From VBDM01 sp035519135 (GTDB taxonomy: Bacteria > Pseudomonadota > Gammaproteobacteria > Burkholderiales > SG8-39), in assembly GCA_035519135.1 (NCBI GenBank), contig DATIWX010000042.1, positions 12,445 through 76,444 of the forward strand: DNA of 64,000 bases, in the 5' to 3' direction. This document shows positions 16,649 through 25,124 of this stretch, piece by piece. The position numbers and the translations under genes were made by a program. Numbering within the stretch: the stretch's first letter is position 1; every line of letters begins with the position of its first letter. The notes under the pieces are model-generated. The model searched no databases and was not told where the DNA came from. It saw only the letters and a program-made list of their open reading frames with translations.

Positions 16649-16690
16649 AGAACCCGGCGCCTCATTATGTCAGAATTGGCCGCGGGTTCT
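16649..16690. promoter_or_regulatory. Inverted repeat in the polA/DUF2782 divergent intergenic region
   Basis: AGAACCCG (16649-16656) and CGGGTTCT (16683-16690) are exact 8-bp inverted arms 26 bp apart. They fill most of the 87-bp gap between two divergent starts. It could be an operator or a weak RNA stem; no T-run follows. Seen directly; function inferred. Confidence 0.35.
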
Positions 16691-16720
16691 GATAGACTCG
16701 CCCCTGTGCGGACTCGCTCC

Positions 16721-17047
16721 ATGTTGCGACCCATTCTCGCTGCCGCGCTGCTCGCCGTCGCGCTGCCCCTCGCCGCACAGCAGCCGCCCCGGCTCGAGCC
16801 GCTCCCGGAGCCCCCGCCTCCTCCGCCCGGTGCCGCGGACCAGCCGGAGGAGACGCCGGTGCGCATCCGCTCCGGGCAAGACCAAGTCGAAGAGCAACTC
16901 ATCGACGGGCGCCACGTGGTGCGCGTGACGACTCCGGCGGGCCAGGAGTACTGGCTGGTCGAGGACCTGGGCGACGGCCCAGGATTGAAGAACGAGAGCC
17001 TCGATCACGGCGTGCGCGCGCCGCTTTGGGTGATCCGACGGTTCTGA
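16721..17047 (+). CDS. DUF2782 family secreted protein
   Basis: A 108-residue protein with a signal peptide (ILAAALLAVALPLAAQ) and a Pro/Glu-rich linker (LEPLPEPPPPPPGAADQPEE). The small DUF2782 domain follows: EEQLIDGRHVVRVTTPAGQEYWLVED and a conserved C-terminus APLWVIRRF. The function is unknown; the family is common next to polA and thrB in betaproteobacteria. The ATG at 16721 is used because it starts the signal peptide. It lies 16 bp before thrB and is probably co-transcribed with it. Confidence 0.85.
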   Translation: MLRPILAAALLAVALPLAAQQPPRLEPLPEPPPPPPGAADQPEETPVRIRSGQDQVEEQLIDGRHVVRVTTPAGQEYWLVEDLGDGPGLKNESLDHGVRAPLWVIRRF

Positions 17048-17063
17048 CACCCGCGCGCGCGTC

Positions 17064-18002
17064 ATGTCGGTTTTCACGCGCGTCACCCCGGAGGAGCTTT
17101 CCGCCTGGCTGAAGCGCTACGCGATCGGCGCGCTCACCGATCTGCAGGGCATCGCAGCCGGCATCGAGAATACCAACTACTTCATCACGACCTCGCACGG
17201 CCGCTTCGTGCTGACGCTGTTCGAGAGGCTCTCCGCGGCGGAGCTTCCGTTCTATCTGAATCTCATGGCGCACCTCGCGCGCCACGGCATACCCTGCCCG
17301 GCGCCGATCGCCGACCGCGGCGACAAGTACCTGGGCACCTTGAACGGCAAGCCCGCCACCATCGTCACCTGCCTGCCGGGCACGCCCCTCACCGCGCCCG
17401 GCGCCGCGCACTGCGAGCAGGTCGGCGCCATCCTCGCCGACATGCATCTCGCCGGAGCGAGCTACGGCGGCAAGCTGGAGAATCCGCGCGGACCGAGATG
17501 GTGGCGCGAGGCCGCGCGCGAGGTGGTCCCGTTTCTCGACGAGGCGCGCCGCGAGCTGCTCGCCTCCGAGCTCGAATTCCAGGCGCGGCATAGCGGGCTG
17601 AACCTGCCGCGCGGACCGGTGCACGCCGACCTGTTCCGCGACAACGTGCTGTTCGAGGGAGAGCGCCTCGGCGGGGTGATCGATTTCTATTTCGCCGGTA
17701 TCGACGCCTTCCTGTTCGACGTCGCGGTGACCTTGAACGACTGGTGCGTCGACCCCGCGGGAGAGATCGACGCGGAGCGTGCCCGGGCGCTGCTCGCCGC
17801 GTACCGCCGCGCCCGGGAGTTCACTGGCGCGGAGCTCGAGGCCTGGCCGGTGCTGCTGCGCGCCGCCGCGCTGAGATTCTGGCTGTCGCGGCTCTACGAT
17901 TTCTACCTCCCGCGCGCGGGAGAGCTCACCCACGCGCACGACCCCGAGCATTTTCGCCGCGTGCTCGAGGCAAGGCGCGCCCGGGCCTTCCCTCTTGTAT
18001 GA
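17064..18002 (+). CDS. thrB: Homoserine kinase (ThrB, aminoglycoside-phosphotransferase fold)
   Basis: A 312-residue kinase of the type found in beta- and gamma-proteobacteria such as Pseudomonas, unrelated to the GHMP-type ThrB of E. coli. It phosphorylates L-homoserine for threonine synthesis. Visible are the N-terminal GIAAGIENTNYFITTSHGRFVLTLFE (nucleotide region), the catalytic loop GPVHADLFRDNVLFEG, and DFYFAGIDAFLFDVAVTLNDW, holding the metal-binding Asp. The C-terminus LSRLYDFYLPRAGELTHAHDPEHFRRVL is typical of this ThrB form. Its place between DUF2782 and the BPSS1780-like gene is conserved. Confidence 0.93.
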   Translation: MSVFTRVTPEELSAWLKRYAIGALTDLQGIAAGIENTNYFITTSHGRFVLTLFERLSAAELPFYLNLMAHLARHGIPCPAPIADRGDKYLGTLNGKPATIVTCLPGTPLTAPGAAHCEQVGAILADMHLAGASYGGKLENPRGPRWWREAAREVVPFLDEARRELLASELEFQARHSGLNLPRGPVHADLFRDNVLFEGERLGGVIDFYFAGIDAFLFDVAVTLNDWCVDPAGEIDAERARALLAAYRRAREFTGAELEAWPVLLRAAALRFWLSRLYDFYLPRAGELTHAHDPEHFRRVLEARRARAFPLV

Positions 18003-18058
18003 AACCCGGCGCCGTCACACACTATCCCTCATGAACCCGACCGGGCAGCGGGCCTGAG

Positions 18059-18850
18059 ATGCGCATCGTTCCCGCGAGGAACGGCTGGACCTGGCTGGTG
18101 CGGGGGTTTGCGCTGTTTCGCAAGAACCCTCCGATGTGGCTGTTCCTGGTGTTCACCTACTGGATCGCGGTGGCGCTCCTCGGCCAGATCCGCTACCTCG
18201 GCCCGGCCGCCTCCACCGTGCTGCTCCCCGCGTTTTCAGTGAGCTTCATGTTCATGTGCGCGGTTCTCGAGCACGGCGGGATGCTGCGCCCCGCGCTGCT
18301 CATCTCGGGCTTCCGCAGCGGATCTGCCACCCTGATCCTGCTCGGCGTGCTCTACCTGCTCTCCCTCGTCGCGGTGCTCGGCGTCTCCTCGATCGCCGAC
18401 GCCGGCGCGCTGCTCTGGTGGGTCCTCTCGGGGCGCGAGCCCGCCGACGAAGCCCTGCTCGATGGCAGCGTCTCGCTCGCCATGCTGGTCGCGTCCCTGG
18501 CGGCCGCCCCGGTGCTGATGGCGTTCTGGTTTGCACCGGTGCTCGCGGCGTGGAGCCGGATCGGCGCGGCCCAGTCGCTGTTCTACAGCTTCTTCGCAGT
18601 GTGGCGGAACTGGCGGGCGTTTCTCGTCTACGGAGCGGCGCTGTTCCTCGCGGGCGCGCTGTTCATGACGGCGGTGACGGTCCTGGCGGTTCTGATGCAG
18701 GGAAAGATACAGGTGCTGCGCTCGTTCGCGCTGATCTTCACGCTGCTCACCCTGCCGACCCTGTTCGCCAGCTTCTACGCTAGCTACCGCGACATCTTCC
18801 CGGAGAACGCCGTGCCGGCGGAGCCGCCTTCGAATGCCGGAAGCGCGTAG
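18059..18850 (+). CDS. BPSS1780-type integral membrane protein
   Basis: A 263-residue membrane protein with about five to six hydrophobic segments (near residues 28-45, 52-68, 92-112, 150-170, 193-222, 230-245). The N-terminus NGWTWLVRGFALFRKNPPMWLF and the segment WFAPVLAAWSRIGAAQSLFYSFFAVWRNWRAF match the BPSS1780 family of betaproteobacterial membrane proteins. No function is established. It lies 56 bp after thrB. That gap holds no gene. Confidence 0.8.
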   Translation: MRIVPARNGWTWLVRGFALFRKNPPMWLFLVFTYWIAVALLGQIRYLGPAASTVLLPAFSVSFMFMCAVLEHGGMLRPALLISGFRSGSATLILLGVLYLLSLVAVLGVSSIADAGALLWWVLSGREPADEALLDGSVSLAMLVASLAAAPVLMAFWFAPVLAAWSRIGAAQSLFYSFFAVWRNWRAFLVYGAALFLAGALFMTAVTVLAVLMQGKIQVLRSFALIFTLLTLPTLFASFYASYRDIFPENAVPAEPPSNAGSA

Positions 18851-18895
18851 CCGGCCGCGATTCTGCTATCCTTCGCGGCGGCGCGGAGTGAAAAC

Positions 18896-19309
18896 TTGAC
18901 CGACGAGCCCTGCGAGCTGTGCGCCTCCCCGGGAGGGGACGTGCTCTGGCGCGACGAGTTCTGCCGCATCGTGCTCGTCGATGATCCCGATTATCCCGGC
19001 TTCTGCCGGGTGGTCCTGGAGCGCCATGTAAAGGAAATGACCGATCTCGCACCCGCCGAGCGCACGCGCCTGATGAATGCGGTGTTCGCGACCGAAGCGG
19101 CGCTGCGCGAGCTGCTTTCCCCACGCAAGGTCAACCTCGCGAGCCTCGGCAACGCGGTCCCGCATCTGCACTGGCACGTCGTTCCCCGTCACGGCGACGA
19201 CCGCCATTTTCCGAAGCCCATCTGGGCCGAGCCCTCGCGCGCCCGCGCGCCGCGCGCCGCGCCCGACCGGCGAACGCTGGCCGCCGCGCTCAGGACGCAT
19301 CTCCCCTAG
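18896..19309 (+). CDS. HIT family protein
   Basis: A 137-residue histidine-triad protein read from a TTG at 18896; no ATG or GTG gives the full N-terminal zinc-like CELCASPGGDVLW. The catalytic histidine triad is VPHLHWHVVPRH (HxHxH). LVDDPDYPGFCRVVLERHVKEMTDL and AVFATEAALRELLSPRKVNLASLGN complete the fold. HIT proteins hydrolyse or transfer nucleotides from AMP-linked substrates; this subgroup is uncharacterised. The C-terminal tail is Arg/Ala-rich. It precedes the 529-residue gene by 4 bp. Confidence 0.88.
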   Translation: MTDEPCELCASPGGDVLWRDEFCRIVLVDDPDYPGFCRVVLERHVKEMTDLAPAERTRLMNAVFATEAALRELLSPRKVNLASLGNAVPHLHWHVVPRHGDDRHFPKPIWAEPSRARAPRAAPDRRTLAAALRTHLP

Positions 19310-19313
19310 CCCT

Positions 19314-20903
19314 ATGGTGGATCTCGATCTCCCGACCATCACCCCGGACGCCGAGCCGGAATTCACCGACGCGTCCGGCTGCGCCAAGTGGCTGCAGACC
19401 GTGCCGCTCATCAACGTGGGCCCGGCCCACGTCCGCCTTCTGGGACAGCTCGAGGAGCTCAACGCCTACAAGCTGGCGCCGGCGGAGCGCCTGAAGATCC
19501 TGGAGCTGATGCGCGAGCCCGTGAACTTCGTGCAGAAGGAGCACGCCAAGAAATTTGCAAGCCGCCCGGCGCCGCTCGCGCCGACGGAGCGCGAGGTCCT
19601 GAAGAACGTGCACGCGCTCTGGGACGCCCTTTCGGCGGGTTATCAGCACTGCGTGCAGGCAGTCGCGGAGCGCGCCGGAAACCTGAGTGTTCCGCTGGTG
19701 GGACAGCGCGTGCTGTGGTGCATCGGCCAGAAAATGGTCACCTACTATCAGGCGTACCAGGACGTGGGCGAGCGGGAATGGAAGGTTCTGCACCGCGTCT
19801 ACGCGCTGGTCGAGGAGCGCGGTGCCGCCCGGCAGGAAGTCCCGCATCCGTCCCGCAAGGGGAAGGAGACGAGTTGCACTGAGACCTACGCACAGGTGCT
19901 GCTCCTCGATCTCGCCAATCCCGGAAAACTCACGCCGCGCCAGATCGAGCTGGTCTCGCTGTGGCTCGAGCGCTGGACTCGCAAGGTGTCGATCGGGCGC
20001 GAGTCGGCCGATACGGGCGACGTCGCGCCTTTGCTTGTCGACCTTTCGGGCGCAGGCGGCGCTTCGCACCGGCCGGCCGAGGGCGATTCCGCCCGTGTCC
20101 TCGACATCGGCGAGTTGCGCAGCGACCTGCGCAAGCGTATCGCGCTGCTGCGCAAGGGTGAAACCCCCGCGGAGCTCGGCCTGGGCGAGGACGTCACGCC
20201 GGGGCTCGCCGACGGCATGCTGGTGATGCTCTACCGGCGCTGGTGCGAGGACAAGCAGTCGCGCGCGCATCCGCGCCACGGCGCAAGCGGCACGGCGCAG
20301 ACCTGTGCGGGCATGCCCGCGATCCACTTCTTCGTCACCGGACGCGCGTTCGCGGTGCGCGCGGGCTCGCGGCCGATGTCGACGAAGGAGCACATGGAGA
20401 TCGCGACCCTGGGGCGCCTTGCGACGGCGCGCCTGGAGGACGACCCCACCACCACGCCCAACTATCCGCTCGAGACCTGGCAGATCAAGGACGAGAGCGC
20501 GTCCGGGCTGCGCCTGGAGCGCGTCGATCCGCGCGCGAACTCGCGCCTGGTGCTGGGCCAGCTCCTGGGGATCCGCTTCGCCGATGCCAAGGCCTTCCTG
20601 CTGTGCACTGTCAAATGGCTCTCGGTCTCGACGGACTTCGCGCTGCGCATCGGCGTACAGATCCTGCCCGGCGTTCCGCAAGGGATCGCGATCAAGGCCG
20701 CCGGCGCGAACACCGAGCCTTTCGTCCAGGGATTCCTGCTGCCAGCGTTTGCTCCGCTCCAGGCTCCCGAAACCCTGGTCACGCCCGCGGGCTGGTTCAA
20801 GCCCAAGCGCGAATTCGAGGTGGCCGACCGGCCGAGAGTGCGGCTGGTCGAGCTCGTCGATCGCGGCGCCGATTTCGACCGTGTCAGTTTCGAGCCGGCC
20901 TGA
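19314..20903 (+). CDS. Conserved protein of unknown function, possibly PilZ-like C-terminus
   Basis: 529 residues from an ATG at 19314; the larger ORF upstream is a shadow over the HIT gene. The N-terminal ~240 residues are helical (WLQTVPLINVGPAHVRLLGQLEELNAYKLAPAERLKILELMREPV). A middle region follows (RSDLRKRIALLRKGETPAELGLGEDV), with a conserved-looking Cys-rich turn TCAGMPAIHFFVTGR. The C-terminal half is beta-rich (NYPLETWQIKDESASGLRLERV; IGVQILPGVPQGIAIKAAG) and recalls PilZ-like c-di-GMP proteins, but I could not confirm the RxxxR...DxSxxG signature, so this is tentative. It has no signal peptide or membrane segment. Confidence 0.6.
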   Translation: MVDLDLPTITPDAEPEFTDASGCAKWLQTVPLINVGPAHVRLLGQLEELNAYKLAPAERLKILELMREPVNFVQKEHAKKFASRPAPLAPTEREVLKNVHALWDALSAGYQHCVQAVAERAGNLSVPLVGQRVLWCIGQKMVTYYQAYQDVGEREWKVLHRVYALVEERGAARQEVPHPSRKGKETSCTETYAQVLLLDLANPGKLTPRQIELVSLWLERWTRKVSIGRESADTGDVAPLLVDLSGAGGASHRPAEGDSARVLDIGELRSDLRKRIALLRKGETPAELGLGEDVTPGLADGMLVMLYRRWCEDKQSRAHPRHGASGTAQTCAGMPAIHFFVTGRAFAVRAGSRPMSTKEHMEIATLGRLATARLEDDPTTTPNYPLETWQIKDESASGLRLERVDPRANSRLVLGQLLGIRFADAKAFLLCTVKWLSVSTDFALRIGVQILPGVPQGIAIKAAGANTEPFVQGFLLPAFAPLQAPETLVTPAGWFKPKREFEVADRPRVRLVELVDRGADFDRVSFEPA

Positions 20904-20929
20904 AGCGCCCGTTCGTTCGAGAATGCACC

Positions 20930-21298
20930 ATGGCCGCGCCCGACGTCCCGGCTCCCACCGAGATCACCCTGCACCAGAAGTCCAAGGTGCTGGAGGTACG
21001 TTTCTCCGACGGGCGCCGTTTCGAGCTGCCCTACGAGCTGCTGCGCGTGTACTCGCCCTCTGCCGAAGTGCGCGGCCACGGGCCCGGGCAGGAAGTGCTG
21101 CAGACCGGCAAGAAGGAGGTGGATATCCTGAGCCTCGAGCCCGTTGGCAGCTACGCGGTGCAGCCGCACTTCTCCGACGGGCACGCCACCGGCATCTATT
21201 CCTGGGACTACCTGTACGAGCTCGGCGTGAATCGCGATGCGATGTGGAGCAGCTATCTCGAGCGCCTCAAGGCGGCAGGCGCGCGGCGCGAGCCCTGA
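20930..21298 (+). CDS. DUF971 family protein (gamma-butyrobetaine hydroxylase N-domain-like)
   Basis: A 122-residue single-domain DUF971 protein: TEITLHQKSKVLEVRFSDGRRFELPYELLRVYSPSAE, then VDILSLEPVGSYAVQPHFSDGHATGIYSWDYLYELG. This domain occurs alone in bacteria and at the N-terminus of eukaryotic gamma-butyrobetaine dioxygenase; links to Fe-S or ubiquinone biology are suggested by context rather than proven. The start is ATG at 20930. The gene directly precedes ubiE, a common order in betaproteobacteria. Confidence 0.88.
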   Translation: MAAPDVPAPTEITLHQKSKVLEVRFSDGRRFELPYELLRVYSPSAEVRGHGPGQEVLQTGKKEVDILSLEPVGSYAVQPHFSDGHATGIYSWDYLYELGVNRDAMWSSYLERLKAAGARREP

Positions 21299-21349
21299 GG
21301 GCAATCGGCCCTCGCAAACCTGCTAGCATGTCCGCATGGGTCTAATCGA

Positions 21350-22081
21350 ATGAGTCAGACCGATTTCGGCTACCGGCGCGTCGACGCCGCCGAGAAGGCA
21401 GCCCGTGTCGCCGGCGTCTTCTCCTCCGTCGCGGACCGGTACGACCTGATGAACGACCTGATGTCGGGCGGCCTGCACCGGCTGTGGAAGGCCTTTACCG
21501 TGGCGCTTGCAGGCGTGCGCGAGGGCGAGCGCGTGCTCGACGTCGCGGCCGGCTCCGGCGACCTGGCGCGCGAATTCGCGAAGCGCGCCGGCCCGGGCGG
21601 AGAGGTCTGGCTCACCGACATCAACCGCGCCATGCTCGAGCGCGGGCGGGACCGCCTGCTCGACCGCGGCATGACACTACCCGCGGTGCAGTGTGACGCG
21701 GAGGCGCTGCCCTTCCCCTCGGACTATTTCGACTGCGTCAACGTTGCCTTCGGACTGCGCAACATGACCGACAAGGAGAAAGCGCTCGCCGAAATGCGCC
21801 GCGTCCTCAAGCCGGCGGGCAGGCTGCTGGTGCTGGAATTTTCGCGCGTCTGGCAGCCGCTCTCGAGGCTCTACGACTGGTATTCGTTCACCGTGCTGCC
21901 CTGGCTGGGCAGGAAGGTGGCCGGCGACGAAGCGGCCTACCGCTATCTCGCCGAGTCGATCCGCATGCACCCCGACCAGGAACACCTCAAGGCCATGCTG
22001 CAGCGGGCGGGACTGGAGAAAGTCGAATACTTCAACCTGAGCGCGGGCGTTGCAGCCCTGCATCGGGGATATAAAATCTGA
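21350..22081 (+). CDS. ubiE: Ubiquinone/menaquinone biosynthesis C-methyltransferase
   Basis: A 243-residue class I SAM methyltransferase that C-methylates the benzoquinol (and menaquinol) ring. The N-terminus TDFGYRRVDAAEKAARVAGVFSSVADRYDLMNDLMSGGLHRLWK is characteristic. The SAM site is VLDVAAGSGDLA. NVAFGLRNMTDKEKALAEMRRVLKPAGRLLVLEFS and the C-terminal AALHRGYKI complete the match. It opens a ubiE-Tim44-ubiJ-ubiB group. A possible extended -10 (TGCTAGCAT, about 21320-21328) lies upstream. Confidence 0.96.
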   Translation: MSQTDFGYRRVDAAEKAARVAGVFSSVADRYDLMNDLMSGGLHRLWKAFTVALAGVREGERVLDVAAGSGDLAREFAKRAGPGGEVWLTDINRAMLERGRDRLLDRGMTLPAVQCDAEALPFPSDYFDCVNVAFGLRNMTDKEKALAEMRRVLKPAGRLLVLEFSRVWQPLSRLYDWYSFTVLPWLGRKVAGDEAAYRYLAESIRMHPDQEHLKAMLQRAGLEKVEYFNLSAGVAALHRGYKI

Positions 22082-22097
22082 CCGGAGGAAGGATGCC

Positions 22098-22940
22098 ATG
22101 AAAGCACTGACTGTTTCACTGATCGCGCTGGTATTCGGCGCCGCCGTCGCTGCCGATGACGCGCAGGCCGCGAGGCTGGGCGGCGGCCGCAGCCTCGGCG
22201 CGCAGCGGCAAATCACGGCGCCGCCGAAGCAGGCGACCGCGCCCGCGCAGCAGCAGCCCGCGAGCGCTCCGCAGCCCGCGGGGCCCGGCCGCTGGCTTGG
22301 ACCCATCGCAGGACTCGCCGCCGGTCTCGGCCTGGGCTGGCTGTTCGCGCAGGGCGGCTTCGGATCCGCGATCGGCGCGCTGCTGATGGCGCTTCTTGCC
22401 GGGGCCGTGGTGTTCGCCCTGATGCGATTCTTCTCCAGAGGACGCCCCCAGGCATCGCCGCTGCAGTACGCCGGCCTGGGCAACGAGACCGTCGCCGCTC
22501 CGCCGCCCTCGCAGCTCCCGGGCGACGCGGGTGCCAGGCCCGATTTCCGCAGCCAATTCGCCCCGAACATCCCGTCGAGCTTCGACGTCGACGGCTTTCT
22601 CAGGGAAGCCCGGCGCAACTTCCTGCGGCTCCAGGAAGCGAACGACCGCGGCGACCTGATGCGCCTTCGCCAGGTCACCACGCAGGAGATGTTCGACGCG
22701 CTCAAGGGCGATGCGCAGGAACGCTCGCCCGGACAGCAGACCGACGTCGTCACGCTGAATGCGTCCCTGCTCGAGCTCGTCACCGAGAGCGATCTGCACT
22801 GGGCGAGCGTGCGCTTTTCGGGCTCGATGCGCGAAGAGGCGAAGTCCGCGGCCGAGCCCTTCGAGGAGATCTGGAATCTGTGCAAGCCGGTGAACGGCTC
22901 CTCGGGCTGGCTGCTCGCGGGAATCCAGCAGACGCACTGA
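22098..22940 (+). CDS. Tim44-like domain membrane protein
   Basis: 280 residues: a signal or anchor (LTVSLIALVFGAAVAADDAQA), then a Gln/Pro/Ala-rich low-complexity linker. Two hydrophobic glycine-rich segments follow at about residues 70-110 (IAGLAAGLGLGWLFAQGG; ALLMALLAGAVVFALMRFF). The C-terminal Tim44-like domain has FDVDGFLREARRNFLRLQEANDRGDLMRLRQVTTQEMFDAL and ends EEIWNLCKPVNGSSGWLLAGIQQ. The domain resembles the membrane-binding part of mitochondrial Tim44; its bacterial role is unclear. It follows ubiE by 16 bp with a GGAGGAAGG ribosome site. Confidence 0.88.
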   Translation: MKALTVSLIALVFGAAVAADDAQAARLGGGRSLGAQRQITAPPKQATAPAQQQPASAPQPAGPGRWLGPIAGLAAGLGLGWLFAQGGFGSAIGALLMALLAGAVVFALMRFFSRGRPQASPLQYAGLGNETVAAPPPSQLPGDAGARPDFRSQFAPNIPSSFDVDGFLREARRNFLRLQEANDRGDLMRLRQVTTQEMFDALKGDAQERSPGQQTDVVTLNASLLELVTESDLHWASVRFSGSMREEAKSAAEPFEEIWNLCKPVNGSSGWLLAGIQQTH

Positions 22941-22969
22941 ATCACTGCCGGCCGGTTGCGACCGCACCC

Positions 22970-23554
22970 ATGCTCGAGCGCGGCGCGGTCGCCGGCCTGA
23001 ACCACCTGCTCTCGCGGCAGCCGGCGGCGGCTGAGCGCCTGCGGCCCTTCGCGGGGCAGGGCGTGGAAATCCGCTGCCCTCCGTTCCCGGACCTGCGCCT
23101 CACGATCCTGGAAAGCGGCCTGCTCGCACGCGCGCAAGGCGCGACGGCGAGCGCGCTCTTGGTCAGGCTCAAGCCCGGCGCCCTCCCGCTGCTGCTGGCA
23201 CGCGACGAGGGCGCGCGGGGGCAGATCGAAATCCAGGGTCCGGCGGATCTCGCGGGCGCGGTCGACGCTCTGGTCCGCTCCCTGGCCTGGGACATCGAGG
23301 AAGACCTGTCGGCGGTATTCGGAGACGTTGTCGCCCGCCGCCTTGCCTCGGGCGCGAAGGCCGTTGCGGCCTGGCAGCGGGACGCCCTGCTGCGGCTTGC
23401 GGAAAATCTCGCCGAATACTGGGTGGAGGAGCAGCCGCTGCTGCTGCGCCCCGGTGATGCGGAGAAATTCGCTCATGAGGTCGACGCGCTGGGCGATGAG
23501 ACGGCGCGTCTGGAGAAGCGCATCGAGCGGCTGGAAAGCGCCGGCAAGCGCTGA
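22970..23554 (+). CDS. ubiJ: Ubiquinone biosynthesis accessory factor UbiJ (SCP2 domain)
   Basis: A 194-residue protein with an SCP2-type lipid-binding domain: NHLLSRQPAAAERLRPFAGQGVEIRCPPFPDLRLTILESG, then GQIEIQGPADLAGAVDALVR. The C-terminal helical extension LGDETARLEKRIERLE is a short coiled coil. UbiJ scaffolds the soluble ubiquinone-biosynthesis complex and presents prenylated intermediates. The ATG at 22970 gives the conserved N-terminus; the in-frame sequence before it overlaps the Tim44-like gene. Position between ubiE and ubiB is diagnostic. Confidence 0.9.
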   Translation: MLERGAVAGLNHLLSRQPAAAERLRPFAGQGVEIRCPPFPDLRLTILESGLLARAQGATASALLVRLKPGALPLLLARDEGARGQIEIQGPADLAGAVDALVRSLAWDIEEDLSAVFGDVVARRLASGAKAVAAWQRDALLRLAENLAEYWVEEQPLLLRPGDAEKFAHEVDALGDETARLEKRIERLESAGKR

Positions 23555-23559
23555 CTCCC

Positions 23560-25080
23560 TTGTTCCGCCTCGTCAAAATCCTGTGGATCGCCCTGCGCTT
23601 CGGGCTGGACGAATTCGCGCTCGCCCCCGACAGCGCGATGGCGCGCGCGATCCGTGCGCTGTTCTTCTATCGCTCGCTCTCCCGGCCCCGCGGCGCGAGG
23701 CTGCGCTGCGCGCTCGAGGCGCTCGGGCCCATCTTCGTCAAGTTCGGCCAGGTCCTCTCGACGCGCCGCGACCTGCTGCCCTCCGATCTCGCCGACGAGC
23801 TGGCGAAACTCCAGGACCAGGTGCCGCCGTTCGCGGGCGACCTCGCCGTCGCCGAGGTCGAGCGTGCGTTCGGCAAGCCGATTGCGGAGGTGTTCGAGAA
23901 ATTCGAAGCGGAACCGGTAGCGAGCGCATCGGTAGCCCAGGTCCATTTCGCGGTGCTCCCGGGAGGCACCGAGGCGGCGGTCAAGATCCTGAGGCCCGGG
24001 ATGCTGCCGGTGATCGGCGAGGACCTCGCGCTGCTCAACACGGCGGCAGGCCTGGTCGAGCGCTTTTCGGCCGATGGGCGGCGCCTGCGGCCGCGCGAAG
24101 TCGTGGCCGAGTTCGCGCGTCACCTGTCCGAGGAGCTCGACCTGATGCGGGAGGCGGCGCACGCGAGCCAGCTGCGCCGGAATTTCCAGGATTCGCCGCT
24201 CCTCGCCGTTCCGGAGGTGTACTGGGACTGGTGCACCAGCACCGTCATGACGATGCAGAGAATGCGCGGCACGCCGGTGAGCCAGGTGGACGAGCTGCGC
24301 CGGCAGGGCGTGGACATCCCCAGGCTCGCGCGCACCGGCGTCGAGATCTTCTTCACGCAGGTGTTCCGCGACGGTTTCTTCCACGCCGACATGCACCCGG
24401 GGAACATCCTGGTCACGGCCGAAGGCCGCTACGTCGCGCTCGATTTCGGCATCATGGGCACGCTCACCGAGGTCGACAAGCAGTACCTGGCGCAGAACTT
24501 CCTCGGCTTCTTCCAGCGGGACTATGCCCGCGTGGCACGCGCGCACCTGGAGGCGGGCTGGGTGCCGGCCGGCACCCGGGCGGACGAATTCGAGGGCGCG
24601 ATCCGCGCGGTGTGCGAGCCGTTCTTCGACCGGCCGCTGGGGGAGATTTCTTTCGGACGCGCGCTGGTGCGCCTGTTCCAGACCTCGCGCCGCTTCAACG
24701 TCGAGATCCAGCCGCAGCTGGTGATGCTGCAGAAGACGCTGCTCAACATCGAAGGGCTGGGACGGCAGCTCGATCCCGGCCTCGACCTGTGGGCCACCGC
24801 CAAGCCGTTCCTCGAGAAATGGATGCGCGAGCAAGTCGGCTTCAAGGGACTGCTGCGCACCCTGCGCAGGGAGGCACCGCACTGGGCGACGATGCTGCCG
24901 CAGCTGCCGCGCCTGCTGCATCGCGCCTTGGCCGACGACCGCGTCGGGCGCATCGAGCGCGCCCTCGAGGAATTGCTCGTGCTCGAGCGCCGGCGAAACC
25001 GGCTGATCGGCCTCGCCGTCGCCGCGCTCGCCGCGACTCTCGCATGCGCCGCGTTCTTGAGCCTCAGGTACCTTCCATAG
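23560..25080 (+). CDS. ubiB: Ubiquinone biosynthesis regulatory protein kinase-like UbiB
   Basis: A 506-residue ABC1/ADCK-family atypical kinase or ATPase required for ubiquinone synthesis. The start is TTG at 23560 (FRLVKILWIALRFGLDEF); 5 bp separate it from ubiJ. Motifs are the KxGQ region as LGPIFVKFGQVLSTRRDLLP, the A-rich loop EPVASASVAQVHFAVL, and AAVKILRPG with the ATP-site Lys. The catalytic segment FFHADMHPGNILV and the metal site ALDFGIMGTL complete it. A C-terminal hydrophobic segment (about 480-503) anchors it in the membrane. It converges on the TRAP genes; the 44-bp gap shows no obvious terminator. Confidence 0.96.
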   Translation: MFRLVKILWIALRFGLDEFALAPDSAMARAIRALFFYRSLSRPRGARLRCALEALGPIFVKFGQVLSTRRDLLPSDLADELAKLQDQVPPFAGDLAVAEVERAFGKPIAEVFEKFEAEPVASASVAQVHFAVLPGGTEAAVKILRPGMLPVIGEDLALLNTAAGLVERFSADGRRLRPREVVAEFARHLSEELDLMREAAHASQLRRNFQDSPLLAVPEVYWDWCTSTVMTMQRMRGTPVSQVDELRRQGVDIPRLARTGVEIFFTQVFRDGFFHADMHPGNILVTAEGRYVALDFGIMGTLTEVDKQYLAQNFLGFFQRDYARVARAHLEAGWVPAGTRADEFEGAIRAVCEPFFDRPLGEISFGRALVRLFQTSRRFNVEIQPQLVMLQKTLLNIEGLGRQLDPGLDLWATAKPFLEKWMREQVGFKGLLRTLRREAPHWATMLPQLPRLLHRALADDRVGRIERALEELLVLERRRNRLIGLAVAALAATLACAAFLSLRYLP

Positions 25081-25124
25081 GCGCGCCCCGGTTCACTCAC
25101 CCCTGGATCGCCGACCTCAGGCGA

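Noticed and set aside
23473..24921. 482-residue minus-strand frame opposite ubiB
   Set aside because: Rich in Arg/His/Leu/Glu with no recognisable domain, while ubiB on the plus strand carries all expected kinase motifs.
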